NCBI RefSeq assembly: GCF_004348975.1
Contig: NZ_SMFP01000007.1
Location: 124,001 to 188,000, forward strand
Source of the DNA: Antarcticimicrobium sediminis
Lineage (GTDB): Bacteria; Pseudomonadota; Alphaproteobacteria; Rhodobacterales; Rhodobacteraceae
DNA: 64,000 nt
Direction: 5' to 3'
Part shown: in pieces, positions 27,601 through 34,823 of the stretch
Numbering within the stretch: the first letter of the stretch is position 1
Layout: each line of letters begins with the position of its first letter
The notes under the pieces: model-generated
What the model saw: only the letters and a program-made list of their open reading frames with translations
Told to the model about the DNA's origin: nothing
Databases searched by the model: none
Position numbers and translations under genes: made by a program

Positions 27601-28513
27601 CCTCGGGCAGGTCCAATGCCGCGAGGCTGTCGAGGGCGCTTGTGCTGTCGTCTTCCACCACCTCCTCCAGGGCGGCGGCGGCCAGATCGGCGAGCAGATC
27701 ATCGGTGATGTCCGCGACCTCCTCGGGCAGGTCCAGCGCCGCGAGGCTGTCGAGGGCGGCGGCGGTGGTGTTGTCCGCCGGGGCCGCTTCCGGAGCGGAG
27801 CTGCGCAGGGCGTCCAGCGCGCCGCCGATCTCGTCCGAGGCGACATCCGGCGTCGGGGCGGCGGATTTCAACGCGCCCAGCACTGCGGCGGCACTGTCCG
27901 TTTCTGTAGCCGGTTCAGGCGTGCTGGCGCGCAGGGCGTCGAGAGTGGCAGCGGTGTCGTCCTGCGTCCCCTCTTGCTGCGGGGTGAGGGCGCGCAGGCT
28001 GTCAAGCGCGGCGCTGTGATCCGCGCCCCCGTCGGCCCCTGCCAGCGCGCTAAGAAGCGAGGGGTCGGCGAGGATCTTTTCGATCAAGGATTCGGCCCCC
28101 GCCTTGCCGTCCATATAGGCCATCAGATTGGCAAGCTGAGTGCGGGCCTCGAGCAGCGGGCGCAGCGCATCGACCTTGGAGGCAATGGCAGCGGGGCTGA
28201 AATCGGACATTTTCTCGAAGGTCAGATCAACTTCGAGATTGCCCTCGCCAGTGAGCGTGTTGGGCACGGCAAAGGCGACGCGGGGGGCCATCGCCTGCAT
28301 CCGGTCATCAAAGGTGTCGACGTCGATGTCGAGAAACTTGCGCTCGTCGATCGAGGGCTGTTGCACCCGCGACTTGCCTGCCAGATCGCTCATCACGCCC
28401 ATGACAAAGGGGAGCTGAACCTTTTTCTGCGCCCCGTAGAGTTCGACATCATATTCGATCTGCACCCGTGGCGCGCGGTTGCGGGCGATGAATTTCTGCG
28501 ACGTGCTGCTCAT
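24683..28513 (-). CDS. Giant T6SS sheath fusion: TssB - acidic repeats - TssB-like - truncated TssC-like
   Basis: 1276 residues. Residues 1-160 are a TssB nearly identical to the separate TssB at 40130-40651 (about four in five residues by eye; both begin with SQKFIARNRAPRVQIEYDVE). Three repeat tiers follow: four 21-residue units (166-249), eight 40-residue units (253-572) and DDLDDLLGDL motifs (571-700). A second TssB-like part starts at about 729 (KRFRIAILGDFSGR), then a diverged TssC-like domain (about 870-1215, with HHPEFQSLEAQWRSLDLIA and LRRPYGAKTEPIHEFEFEE). The TssC C-terminal third is missing and replaced by an acidic tail ending DADLAALLDDL. The start overlaps the channel stop. A structural, regulatory or capping role in the sheath is inferred; function unknown. 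Confidence 0.85.
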   Translation of the reverse strand: MSSTSQKFIARNRAPRVQIEYDVELYGAQKKVQLPFVMGVMSDLAGKSRVQQPSIDERKFLDIDVDTFDDRMQAMAPRVAFAVPNTLTGEGNLEVDLTFEKMSDFSPAAIASKVDALRPLLEARTQLANLMAYMDGKAGAESLIEKILADPSLLSALAGADGGADHSAALDSLRALTPQQEGTQDDTAATLDALRASTPEPATETDSAAAVLGALKSAAPTPDVASDEIGGALDALRSSAPEAAPADNTTAAALDSLAALDLPEEVADITDDLLADLAAAALEEVVEDDSTSALDSLAALDLPEEVADITDDLLADLAAAAPEEATEDDSTSALDSLAALDLPEEVEDITDDLLADLAAAAPEEATEDDSTSALDSLAALDLPEEVADITDDLLADLAAAAPEEAVEEDSTSALDSLAALDLPEEVADITDDLLADLATAAPEATVEEDSTSALDSLAALDLPEEVADITDDLLADLATAAPEATVEEDSTSALDSLAALDLPEEVADDTDDLLADLATAAPEETVEEDSTSALDSLAALDLPEEVAGDTDDLLADLAAAAPEEVNLDAAGDDLDDLLGDLGDEAPDLGAQGEESAAQEVGSDDLDDLLGDLDGDLEGANDASSPPDETGQGGDSGTDFDDLDDLLGDLGEDEAGPTAVSADSTDFDDLDDLLGDLGGDLGGDLGSDLDSDLGGDEGEAPSGATLTGAPEFAYGTLNTERPTAERLTRKRFRIAILGDFSGRAARGAIETGEALATRRATLLDPDTVEEIIENFATDLVLPLGREGGGVAVPLTGLDDLHPDELYEKVEIFSELAGLRGQLASGATTERAAQRLRDWGAAYGSPVRPPHARSGGNAVRADLKLSDFQTLIGATRPQPATPSPMDDLIARIVGPHIRALPDPDEAAMTAAVDRALSSAMRLLLHHPEFQSLEAQWRSLDLIARSVETDDTLELMLYDVSAEEIAADLATHDDLSQSGFARLLTEEPLDEENGRGGYSALIGLYSFEETPPHAELLGRIARVAAHVDAPFLAAISPGFLEVEKRDRPPLVATAWDTLRAMPEAGHLGLLTPRVLLRRPYGAKTEPIHEFEFEEFTTQEGLSGLLWANPAVLAAILLAQSFRRNGPSMGLGSVMSLGGMPYHYVTDRYGDQVALPCTERNLTQSRVEFAMARGFMPVVSIKGRDEVRLASFQSLAGGDILGPWTGVAPPEASPPIPAAPPTSGADDDTSELELDGDETGDDDLDDLLSGFGDDLDPGGDEDDGGIGDMDADLAALLDDL
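26414..26803 (-). repeat. Acidic DDLDDLLGDL motif repeats inside the sheath fusion
   Basis: Encodes residues about 571-700 of the fusion. The decapeptide DDLDDLLGDL occurs four times (near residues 571, 603, 639 and 668), separated by irregular acidic/Gly linkers, then GDLGGDLGSDLDSDLGGD. A related DDLDDLLSGF sits in the C-terminal tail. DDLLGG versions occur in TagH. The segment is probably disordered with amphipathic D-D-L-L islands. Confidence 0.85.
26798..27757 (-). repeat. Eight tandem 120-bp (40-residue) repeats inside the sheath fusion
   Basis: Eight consecutive in-frame units, each ALDSLAALDLPEEVADITDD followed by a 20-residue half of the LLADLAAAAPEE... type, starting at residues 253, 293, 333, 373, 413, 453, 493 and 533. 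At DNA level the units are almost identical. The two bases-for-bases copies at 27001-27120 and 27121-27240 show no visible difference in their first 60 bases. The variable positions are mostly in the VEEDSTS linker. Such identity implies recent expansion and probable copy-number variation between strains. Confidence 0.95.
27767..28018 (-). repeat. Four 21-residue repeats inside the sheath fusion
   Basis: Residues 166-249 of the fusion read as four 21-residue units with the core (A/T)LDALR(A/S)(S/A)(T/A)PE (ALDSLRALTP, TLDALRASTP, VLGALKSAAP, ALDALRSSAP), joined by Glu/Asp/Thr-rich linkers. They are more diverged than the 40-residue units they run into, and the ALDSL core is shared, so the longer repeat may have grown from this shorter one (inference). 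Confidence 0.8.
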
Positions 28514-29355
28514 GATCCGCTCCCTTTCAGCGCGGCCAGATCGGCGCGCAACGCTTTAACCTCCCGGTGCAGATCAAGCACATGGGCCCCCACCACATCG
28601 GTTTCCGACCGCACCAGATCGCGCAGCCCCTCGAATTCGGCCTCGGCCTCCTCCTCCACGGCCGATTGCATGGTGTTGACCAGCAGACCGATAAAGAGGT
28701 TGAGCACGGAAAAGGCGGTGATGACGATGAACGGGACAAAGAACAGCCACGCCATCGGAAACTGTTTCATCACCGGGCGCACGATGCCCATCGACCAGCT
28801 TTCCAGTGTCATGATCTGGAACAGGGAATACAGCGATCCCCCCAGCGTCCCGAACCATTGCGGAAAGGCCGCGCCGTACATCAATGTCGCCATGACACCG
28901 AAAACATAGAACACGATCGAGATCATAACGATCACCGCGCCCATCCCCGGCAAGGCATCCAACAGCGCCTGCACCACCGCGCGCATCTGCGGGATCACCG
29001 ACAACAGCCGCATTGCCCGGATCACCCGCAGCCCGCGCAGCGCCGAAAGCCCGGCCCGGTCGGGCAAAAGCCCCAGACCGACCACGACGAAATCAAAGAT
29101 GTTCCAGGCGTTAGCAAAAAAGCGCAGCCCGTAGGCAAAGAATTTCAACCCCAACTCTGCCACGAAAAAGGTCATCACGGCGTGGTCGATCAGCGTCAGC
29201 GTGCCGCCAATCTCGGCCCGGACAGTGGCCGAGGTCGAAAGCCCCAGAGTGATGGCATTGAAGATGATGACGCCCAGAATCGCATTGTGGGTGCTGCCGC
29301 GTTCCACAAAGGCGCGCACCCTGTCCTGAAGCGTCGTGGGGGCTGTTTCGGTCAT
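28510..29355 (-). CDS. Voltage-gated sodium channel (NaChBac/NavAb type)
   Basis: 281-residue single-repeat ion channel of the inner membrane. S1-S3 span roughly residues 25-97. S4 carries four arginines at three-residue spacing (R107, R110, R113, R116 in LRGLRVIRAMRLL). The pore loop has the filter TLESWSM (183-189), the sequence of the sodium-selective NavAb channel. S6 is at about 202-229, and a Glu-rich C-terminal coiled coil (SAVEEEAEAEFEGLRDL) would hold the tetramer. Its stop codon overlaps the start of the sheath-fusion gene (ATGA), so the two are translated together. A channel inside a T6SS operon is unusual; involvement in T6SS is inferred from position only. Confidence 0.93.
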   Translation of the reverse strand: MTETAPTTLQDRVRAFVERGSTHNAILGVIIFNAITLGLSTSATVRAEIGGTLTLIDHAVMTFFVAELGLKFFAYGLRFFANAWNIFDFVVVGLGLLPDRAGLSALRGLRVIRAMRLLSVIPQMRAVVQALLDALPGMGAVIVMISIVFYVFGVMATLMYGAAFPQWFGTLGGSLYSLFQIMTLESWSMGIVRPVMKQFPMAWLFFVPFIVITAFSVLNLFIGLLVNTMQSAVEEEAEAEFEGLRDLVRSETDVVGAHVLDLHREVKALRADLAALKGSGS

Positions 29356-29386
29356 CTGTTTGCTGCCGACCTGATCTGTGATCTGG

Positions 29387-29410
29387 GCCCTGCCCCAAAC
29401 GGGACAGGGC
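29387..29410 (-). other. Hairpin between the lysine-rich gene and the channel gene
   Basis: GCCCTG at 29387-29392 pairs with CAGGGC at 29405-29410, and an inner CCC/GGG pairing extends the stem past one mismatch. It sits about eight bases after the lysine-rich gene stop on the minus strand. No T-run follows, so it is more likely an mRNA stability or attenuation element than a full terminator. Confidence 0.4.
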
Positions 29411-29417
29411 GGTGAAT

Positions 29418-30971
29418 TTATCCGATGGTCGCTTCGAGCTGGTCCTTGCCTTCGCCGAGGATGTCATTCATCAGCCCCAGCCCGGTATTGAGAGACTCCA
29501 GCGTGCTTGCCGCCTCTTTGAAACCGACGCCGGCATTCGCACCGGCGAGCGTCAGGTTGATGACGGCGGGAAAGGCGCGGTCAAAGATATCGGCGTATTT
29601 CGGGTTCTGCGCCTTGAGCGCGTCCAGCAGCGTTTTCAGCTTGGGCGCGTTCTTGTCGGCATGGGTGACCCGGCCCATCATGTCAGAGCAGCCATCCAGC
29701 GCCTTGTCCAGCGCCTTGCGGGCCTTGCGCAGCTTGTCGAGATAGCTGCGCGCCTTGGCATCGCTCGATTTCTTGAGGATCTTTTCCAGCTTGTCGCAGT
29801 CGTCCAGCGCCTTGGAAATCGCCGCCGACAGCTTGCGCCCGCCAACCGCCAGACCGGCAACCTTGTTTTGCCACAGGCCGTAATTCTTGTCGCATTTCGG
29901 CAGGGTGGCGACAAAGGGGGTATCGGTTCCCAACAGTCCCTTGATCACGCTGCCGGTCATCTCGCTCGCGCCTTGCGCGCCTTTCTTGGCCTCGCCAAGC
30001 ACGGTCTGATAACGTTTCTTCAGCGTGGCAAGATCCCCATCCAGAACCTTTTCGACCTTTTCGGCATCGCGGGCAGCGTCCTTGAGCTTGTCGGCCAGCG
30101 CCGCGACCCCGCGCACAAGGCTGACAATGCCCAGCACCAGAGAGGCCCCGCCGGTGGCCACGGAGCCGGCCACGCCAACCGCACCGCCAGCCACGCCAAG
30201 CACGCCCAGCGTGATGTCAAAACCGGTCTTGATCTTGTAATCCTTGTACTGCGCCTTGCGCTTTACAAAGGCCTTCCAGCGGGCGTCAGGGATCTTTTCG
30301 AAATGCGATTTCGAGGCGGTCAACACCTGTTTTGCCTTGGTATCGAACAGCCCGTAAATGCGCTGTTTCTTGCCCGGGTCGGTTTCCTTGTCGGCGGCAG
30401 TCTCGATCTGTTTCATCAGCTTGACCAGCGCCACAACCAGCTTTTTGGTCAGGTCGTTGGCATCATCGACCATCTGCTGCGGCGTGACGTAATCGCCTTC
30501 GGCTTCCAGCACATCAAGCAGATCCTCGTTCAGCGTCAGCTTGAACTCATACCCTTTGATGTCCTTGACCCAAGACGGTTTGTACGCCTTCAGCAGCTCC
30601 GTACCGAGATCCTTTTTCCAGATCACCACGCTCTTGCCGAGCTTCTGCTTGGGCGCGCCCTGGGCCGCAGGGCGCGCGGCGGCCTGCTTCTGTTTCGCCT
30701 TGATCTCGGTCTCGCGTTTCTGGATCACGCCCGGGTATTTCTTGAGCGCGGCGATGGTTTCGGCGTGGGATGACGCGCTGCAGCCCTGGATCGCCACCAC
30801 GACCTTTTTCTTCACCTCGCTCAGCGCCTTGAGCATGCGGTCGTAATCCATCAGGTCTTCGGCGACCTCGAAATCCTTCAGCGCAGTGCCGAGGCCGGAT
30901 TTCTTCATCGTCTTGGCCTTGTTCTTGGACCACCATTTCTGGTTCAGTTCCGGTACAGCATTCTTTTTCAT
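29418..30971 (-). CDS. Uncharacterised lysine-rich protein with glycine-zipper-like hydrophobic segment; candidate effector
   Basis: 517 residues, strongly basic and helical, without signal peptide. The N-terminus is lysine-rich (MKKNAVPELNQKWWSKNKAK). Residues about 250-292 form a long hydrophobic stretch of small residues (TLGVLGVAGGAVGVAGS, then GGASLVLGIVSLVRGVAAL) flanked by charged helices (ADKLKDAARDAEKVEKVL). This resembles membrane-inserting segments of pore-forming toxins, although family identity is not recognised. Cysteines are few (Cys64 and three in the C-terminal half). It lies between clpV and the sodium-channel gene. A secreted pore-forming effector is one reading; a structural T6SS accessory is another. 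Confidence 0.6.
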   Translation of the reverse strand: MKKNAVPELNQKWWSKNKAKTMKKSGLGTALKDFEVAEDLMDYDRMLKALSEVKKKVVVAIQGCSASSHAETIAALKKYPGVIQKRETEIKAKQKQAAARPAAQGAPKQKLGKSVVIWKKDLGTELLKAYKPSWVKDIKGYEFKLTLNEDLLDVLEAEGDYVTPQQMVDDANDLTKKLVVALVKLMKQIETAADKETDPGKKQRIYGLFDTKAKQVLTASKSHFEKIPDARWKAFVKRKAQYKDYKIKTGFDITLGVLGVAGGAVGVAGSVATGGASLVLGIVSLVRGVAALADKLKDAARDAEKVEKVLDGDLATLKKRYQTVLGEAKKGAQGASEMTGSVIKGLLGTDTPFVATLPKCDKNYGLWQNKVAGLAVGGRKLSAAISKALDDCDKLEKILKKSSDAKARSYLDKLRKARKALDKALDGCSDMMGRVTHADKNAPKLKTLLDALKAQNPKYADIFDRAFPAVINLTLAGANAGVGFKEAASTLESLNTGLGLMNDILGEGKDQLEATIG

Positions 30972-31034
30972 CGTTACCCCCCACTCTGGTTTACATCGGT
31001 GTTTCCCACCGGTTCGGGCGCCGCCGCCCGGGTC

Positions 31035-33746
31035 TTAATCAAACGCGTAGGTGAACTCTCCCTCGGTCACATCGATGGCGATCTTGGACAGGCTGTCGCC
31101 GTCCATCATCCGGTGCAGGAATTCGGCCGAGATGTCGGGCAGCATGGTGTTGGTGACGATGGCGTCGATCATGCGCCCGCCTGAGTCGAGTTCCTGACAG
31201 CGATCGACGATCGCCTCGACCACCGCGTCGGAATAGGAGAGCGGTACGTCATGCGCCTCGGCCACGCGTTTCTGAATCCGGTTCAGTTGCAGCCGGGTGA
31301 TCTGGCCCAGCATGTCGGGCGTCAGCGGATAATAGGGGATCGTCACCAAACGCCCCAACAGCGCCGGCGGGAACACCTTGAGCAGCGGATCGCGCAGCGC
31401 CTTGGCGATGCCATCGGGTTCGGGCAACAGATCGGGATCTGCACACAGATCCATGATCAGTTCGGTGCCGACATTGGTGGTGAGCAGGATCAGGGTGTTC
31501 TTGAAATCGATCACCCGGCCCTCGCCATCCTCCATCACGCCCTTGTCAAAGACCTGAAAGAACAGCTCGTGCACGTCCGGGTGGGCCTTTTCGACCTCGT
31601 CCAGCAGCACCACGGAATAGGGCTTGCGCCGCACCGCCTCGGTCAGCACGCCGCCCTCACCATAGCCGACATAGCCCGGCGGCGCCCCTTTCAGAGAACT
31701 GACGGTATGGGCCTCCTGATATTCGCTCATGTTGATGGTAATGACGTTCTGTTCACCGCCATACAGGCTTTCGGCCAAGGCCAGCGCGGTCTCGGTCTTG
31801 CCAACGCCAGAGGTGCCGGCAAGCATGAAGACCCCGATCGGCTTGGACGGGTTGTCGAGCCCCGCGCGCGAAGTCTGGATGCGCTTGGAGATCATCTTCA
31901 TCGCGTGATCCTGACCGATCACACGCTCGGCCAGCCGGTCTTCCAGATGCAGGATGGTGTCGATTTCATCGCGAACCATGCGCCCCACCGGGATGCCGGT
32001 CCAGTCGCCGACGACGCTGGCCACCGCCTGATGATCGACGATCGGCAGGATCAGCGGGCTATCGCCCTGCACCGTGATCAGTTCGGCATTCTTTGCCTTG
32101 AGCTCTGCCAACAGGGCGGCGCGCTCCTCACTGCTGAGCGGGCTGGTGGCGGCGGCCTCTGCGCTGGTGGCGTCCGCGCCCTCGACCGGGGCGCCGCCTT
32201 CGCGCAGTTTGGCGCGCAGATCAAGGATCGACTCGACCACCGCCTTTTCGATGTCCCAGCGTTCGGTCAGCTTGGCCAGACGCCCCTCCTCGGTCTCGCG
32301 CGCGGCGGTCACCGCCTCGCGCCGGGCGGCCACCTCGTAACCGGCGGTCTCGTCGCGGTCGATGATCTCAAGCTCGGTCGTCAACGCCTCGATCCGGCGG
32401 CGGCTGTCGTCTACCTCGGCCGGGACCGCGTGCTGGCTGACAGCGACGCGGGCACAGGCGGTGTCCAGCAGGCTGACCGATTTGTCAGGCAGTTGCCGCG
32501 CCGGGATATAGCGGGCCGAGAGGGTGACGGCGGCCTCGATCCCCTCGTCCAGGATCTGAACACGGTGGTGTTTTTCCAGCATCGAGGCGATGCCGCGCAT
32601 CATCAGGATCGCCTTGGGGATCCCCGGCTCGTCCACCTGCACCACCTGAAAGCGGCGGGTCAGCGCAGGATCCTTTTCGATGTACTTCTTGTATTCCGCC
32701 CAAGTGGTCGCGCCGATGGTGCGCAGGGTGCCGCGCGCCAGCGCCGGTTTCAAAAGGTTGGCGGCATCGCCGGTGCCAGCGGCCCCGCCCGCGCCGACCA
32801 ACGTGTGGGTCTCGTCCACGAACATGATGATGGGCACCGGGCTTGACTGCACCTCTTCGATCACCTGTTTCAGGCGGTTCTCGAATTCGCCCTTCATGCT
32901 GGCCCCGGCCTGCAACAGGCCGACATCCAGCATCAGCAGGCGCACGTCCTTCAACGTCGGCGGCACGTCACCACGCGCGATGCGCAGGGCAAAGCCTTCG
33001 ACCACGGCCGTCTTGCCGACCCCGGCCTCGCCGGTAAGGATCGGGTTGTTCTGGCGTCGCCGCATCAGGATGTCGACGATCTGACGAATTTCCTCGTCCC
33101 GGCCAACAATCGGATCAATTTCGCCGTTGCGGGCCTGTTCGGTGAGGTCGGTACAGAATTGCTCCAGCGCCTCGCCCTGGCCCATCTGCGCCGGGGCGCG
33201 GGCGCCTGAGGCCTCGCCCGGCTCTACCCCGCCGCCGGTTTGCGAGCCGTCCTGCGGGCGCTGCCCTTCTTCCGGCGACCCCTCGGTCGCGCGTGCAAAA
33301 TTCTCGGCCAGATCATCGGCACCGATCCGGGCCAGCTCAGGCGACATGGAGGACAGGATATTGCGCAGGCTGGGGGTTTTCAGCATCCCGAGCAGCAAAT
33401 GCCCGGTGCGCACCTGCGACGAGGAATACAGCAGCGAGCCCCAGACCCAGCCGCGCTCCATCGCGTCCATCAGATGATCGGAAAGATCCGAGACGGTCGA
33501 GGCCCCCCGCGGCAGCGCGTCGAGCGCGCGCGTCAGCTCGGTCGCGATGCGGCCCGGGTCCAGATCGTAATGCCGCAGGATGCGGTGCAGGTCGCTGTCC
33601 TGCCCGTTCAGGATCTGGTGCATCCAGTGCACGATCTCGACATAGGGGTTGCCCCGCATCTTGCAGAACACTGTCGCGCTCTCCACCGCCTGATAGCCCA
33701 GCGGGTTCAGCTTTCCGAATAGTGCAACGCGGCTGATCTCGGTCAT
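31035..33746 (-). CDS. clpV: T6SS sheath-disassembly ATPase ClpV (TssH)
   Basis: 903-residue AAA+ ClpB-class unfoldase that recycles contracted TssB/TssC sheaths. N-terminal ClpN repeats (about 1-150; an NPLGYQAVESA start typical of ClpV) contact the TssC N-terminus. Walker A of the first AAA domain is GEAGVGKT (239-246) with Walker B MFVDETHT. A middle coiled coil follows (about 460-560, interrupted by an Ala/Ser/Glu-rich insert). The second AAA domain has GTSGVGKT and VVLLDEVEKA. A small GC-rich hairpin follows the stop codon. Downstream (minus) lies the lysine-rich gene. Confidence 0.96.
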   Translation of the reverse strand: MTEISRVALFGKLNPLGYQAVESATVFCKMRGNPYVEIVHWMHQILNGQDSDLHRILRHYDLDPGRIATELTRALDALPRGASTVSDLSDHLMDAMERGWVWGSLLYSSSQVRTGHLLLGMLKTPSLRNILSSMSPELARIGADDLAENFARATEGSPEEGQRPQDGSQTGGGVEPGEASGARAPAQMGQGEALEQFCTDLTEQARNGEIDPIVGRDEEIRQIVDILMRRRQNNPILTGEAGVGKTAVVEGFALRIARGDVPPTLKDVRLLMLDVGLLQAGASMKGEFENRLKQVIEEVQSSPVPIIMFVDETHTLVGAGGAAGTGDAANLLKPALARGTLRTIGATTWAEYKKYIEKDPALTRRFQVVQVDEPGIPKAILMMRGIASMLEKHHRVQILDEGIEAAVTLSARYIPARQLPDKSVSLLDTACARVAVSQHAVPAEVDDSRRRIEALTTELEIIDRDETAGYEVAARREAVTAARETEEGRLAKLTERWDIEKAVVESILDLRAKLREGGAPVEGADATSAEAAATSPLSSEERAALLAELKAKNAELITVQGDSPLILPIVDHQAVASVVGDWTGIPVGRMVRDEIDTILHLEDRLAERVIGQDHAMKMISKRIQTSRAGLDNPSKPIGVFMLAGTSGVGKTETALALAESLYGGEQNVITINMSEYQEAHTVSSLKGAPPGYVGYGEGGVLTEAVRRKPYSVVLLDEVEKAHPDVHELFFQVFDKGVMEDGEGRVIDFKNTLILLTTNVGTELIMDLCADPDLLPEPDGIAKALRDPLLKVFPPALLGRLVTIPYYPLTPDMLGQITRLQLNRIQKRVAEAHDVPLSYSDAVVEAIVDRCQELDSGGRMIDAIVTNTMLPDISAEFLHRMMDGDSLSKIAIDVTEGEFTYAFD

Positions 33747-33776
33747 CTGTGTTTCCTTCCCTCTCCGTCCCGGCCG

Positions 33777-34823
33777 TTACATCGGCCTGTGGTGGTCCGC
33801 CCCAGCGCCGGGATAGAGGAACAAGTCCTCGGCGTCAGAGCGGTCGGTATCTTCATCGCGGCGGCTGCCGATCCAGCTGGTATGCCCCAGCCGGGTGCTG
33901 CCGCCGAGGCTGGCACGCGGCACCTCGTCGCCGGCAAGGATCAGGTTAATGTCCCAATCCAGCGCGTCGCCGGCATAGGTGCGCACCAAGGCGCGCAGCC
34001 TGTCCAGCGCCGCGCCCCCGGGCAGCAGGCGGTCAAAATCTGCCATGCTCAGCGGGCCGATCCGCAGCCGAAACTTGGCCGCACGGCTCCAGACCCGATT
34101 GCCGATGCTGGTGGCCTGCCCAAGCCCGGCGGCCGCGCCAAGTTGCCAACGGTCATCCGGCTCCAGCTCCAGCCAGGAGCCGACGAATTGCTGCACCGTG
34201 ACTGGCACGCCAAAAAAGTCGCCCAGCATCGCCTCAAGCCCGGCGGCGTTCTTGGGGCCCTGTGCCAACAGACCGGAAAAATAGCGTTTCGCCAGATCGG
34301 GCATCGCATCACGATCTTGCAGGTGATCGCCGTGATAGCCCGACAGCGCCGCGACTTGACGCGCCATCTGATCATCGCCGCGATCAAAGCTGACCGCCGG
34401 TTGGCCCGCCGCCCAAGCGCGGTAGAGCAGGCTCATCATCCGATGGGTCAGCATATCGGCAAAGGCGACGAAGGTGGGGTCGCGATGGTTGCGCAGCCGG
34501 TCGCGCACATATTCGGTGATATGCAGCGGCAGCGGCCCCTGCGATCCGAACAGCCCGAAAAACCGGTTGGTCAGACGCCCCGGTCGGTCACCTTGGGGCG
34601 GTGTGAAATCAGCGATGCTCGAGGTGGGAAACGACAATTCCGGCTGCTGGCCCAGCCGCACCTGATCCTGACGTGGACGCCGGCTTTCACCCAGACGGGG
34701 GGCTTCGGGAAACTGCGCCTCGATAACGCGAAGGGCCTGAAAAACATGATGCTTTTCAGGGTCACGCGCCAATCGGTCAAAATGGCTCAAATGATCCGGC
34801 CCAGGCCCTTTTCTGGTCGCCAT
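33777..34823 (-). CDS. tssG: T6SS baseplate protein TssG
   Basis: 348-residue TssG (ImpH, VC_A0111 family), a baseplate wedge component working with TssF and TssE. Family features: N-terminal YHVFQALRVIEAQF-like segment (here KHHVFQALRVIEAQFPEAPRLG), FFGLFGSQGPLPLHITEYV, and the LLYRAW motif. It starts inside tssF (37-base overlap), the usual tssF-tssG arrangement. The C-terminal HTSWIG segment also fits the family. Confidence 0.94.
   Translation of the reverse strand: MATRKGPGPDHLSHFDRLARDPEKHHVFQALRVIEAQFPEAPRLGESRRPRQDQVRLGQQPELSFPTSSIADFTPPQGDRPGRLTNRFFGLFGSQGPLPLHITEYVRDRLRNHRDPTFVAFADMLTHRMMSLLYRAWAAGQPAVSFDRGDDQMARQVAALSGYHGDHLQDRDAMPDLAKRYFSGLLAQGPKNAAGLEAMLGDFFGVPVTVQQFVGSWLELEPDDRWQLGAAAGLGQATSIGNRVWSRAAKFRLRIGPLSMADFDRLLPGGAALDRLRALVRTYAGDALDWDINLILAGDEVPRASLGGSTRLGHTSWIGSRRDEDTDRSDAEDLFLYPGAGADHHRPM

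Noticed and set aside
26798-27757. Regular 120-bp periodicity considered as a CRISPR array
   Set aside because: No short repeat/unique spacer pattern; the whole unit is repeated, in frame, inside a coding region.
26397-28019. 540-codon Ser/Arg-rich plus-strand frame
   Set aside because: It is the complement of the acidic repeat region; periodicity comes from the real repeats on the minus strand.
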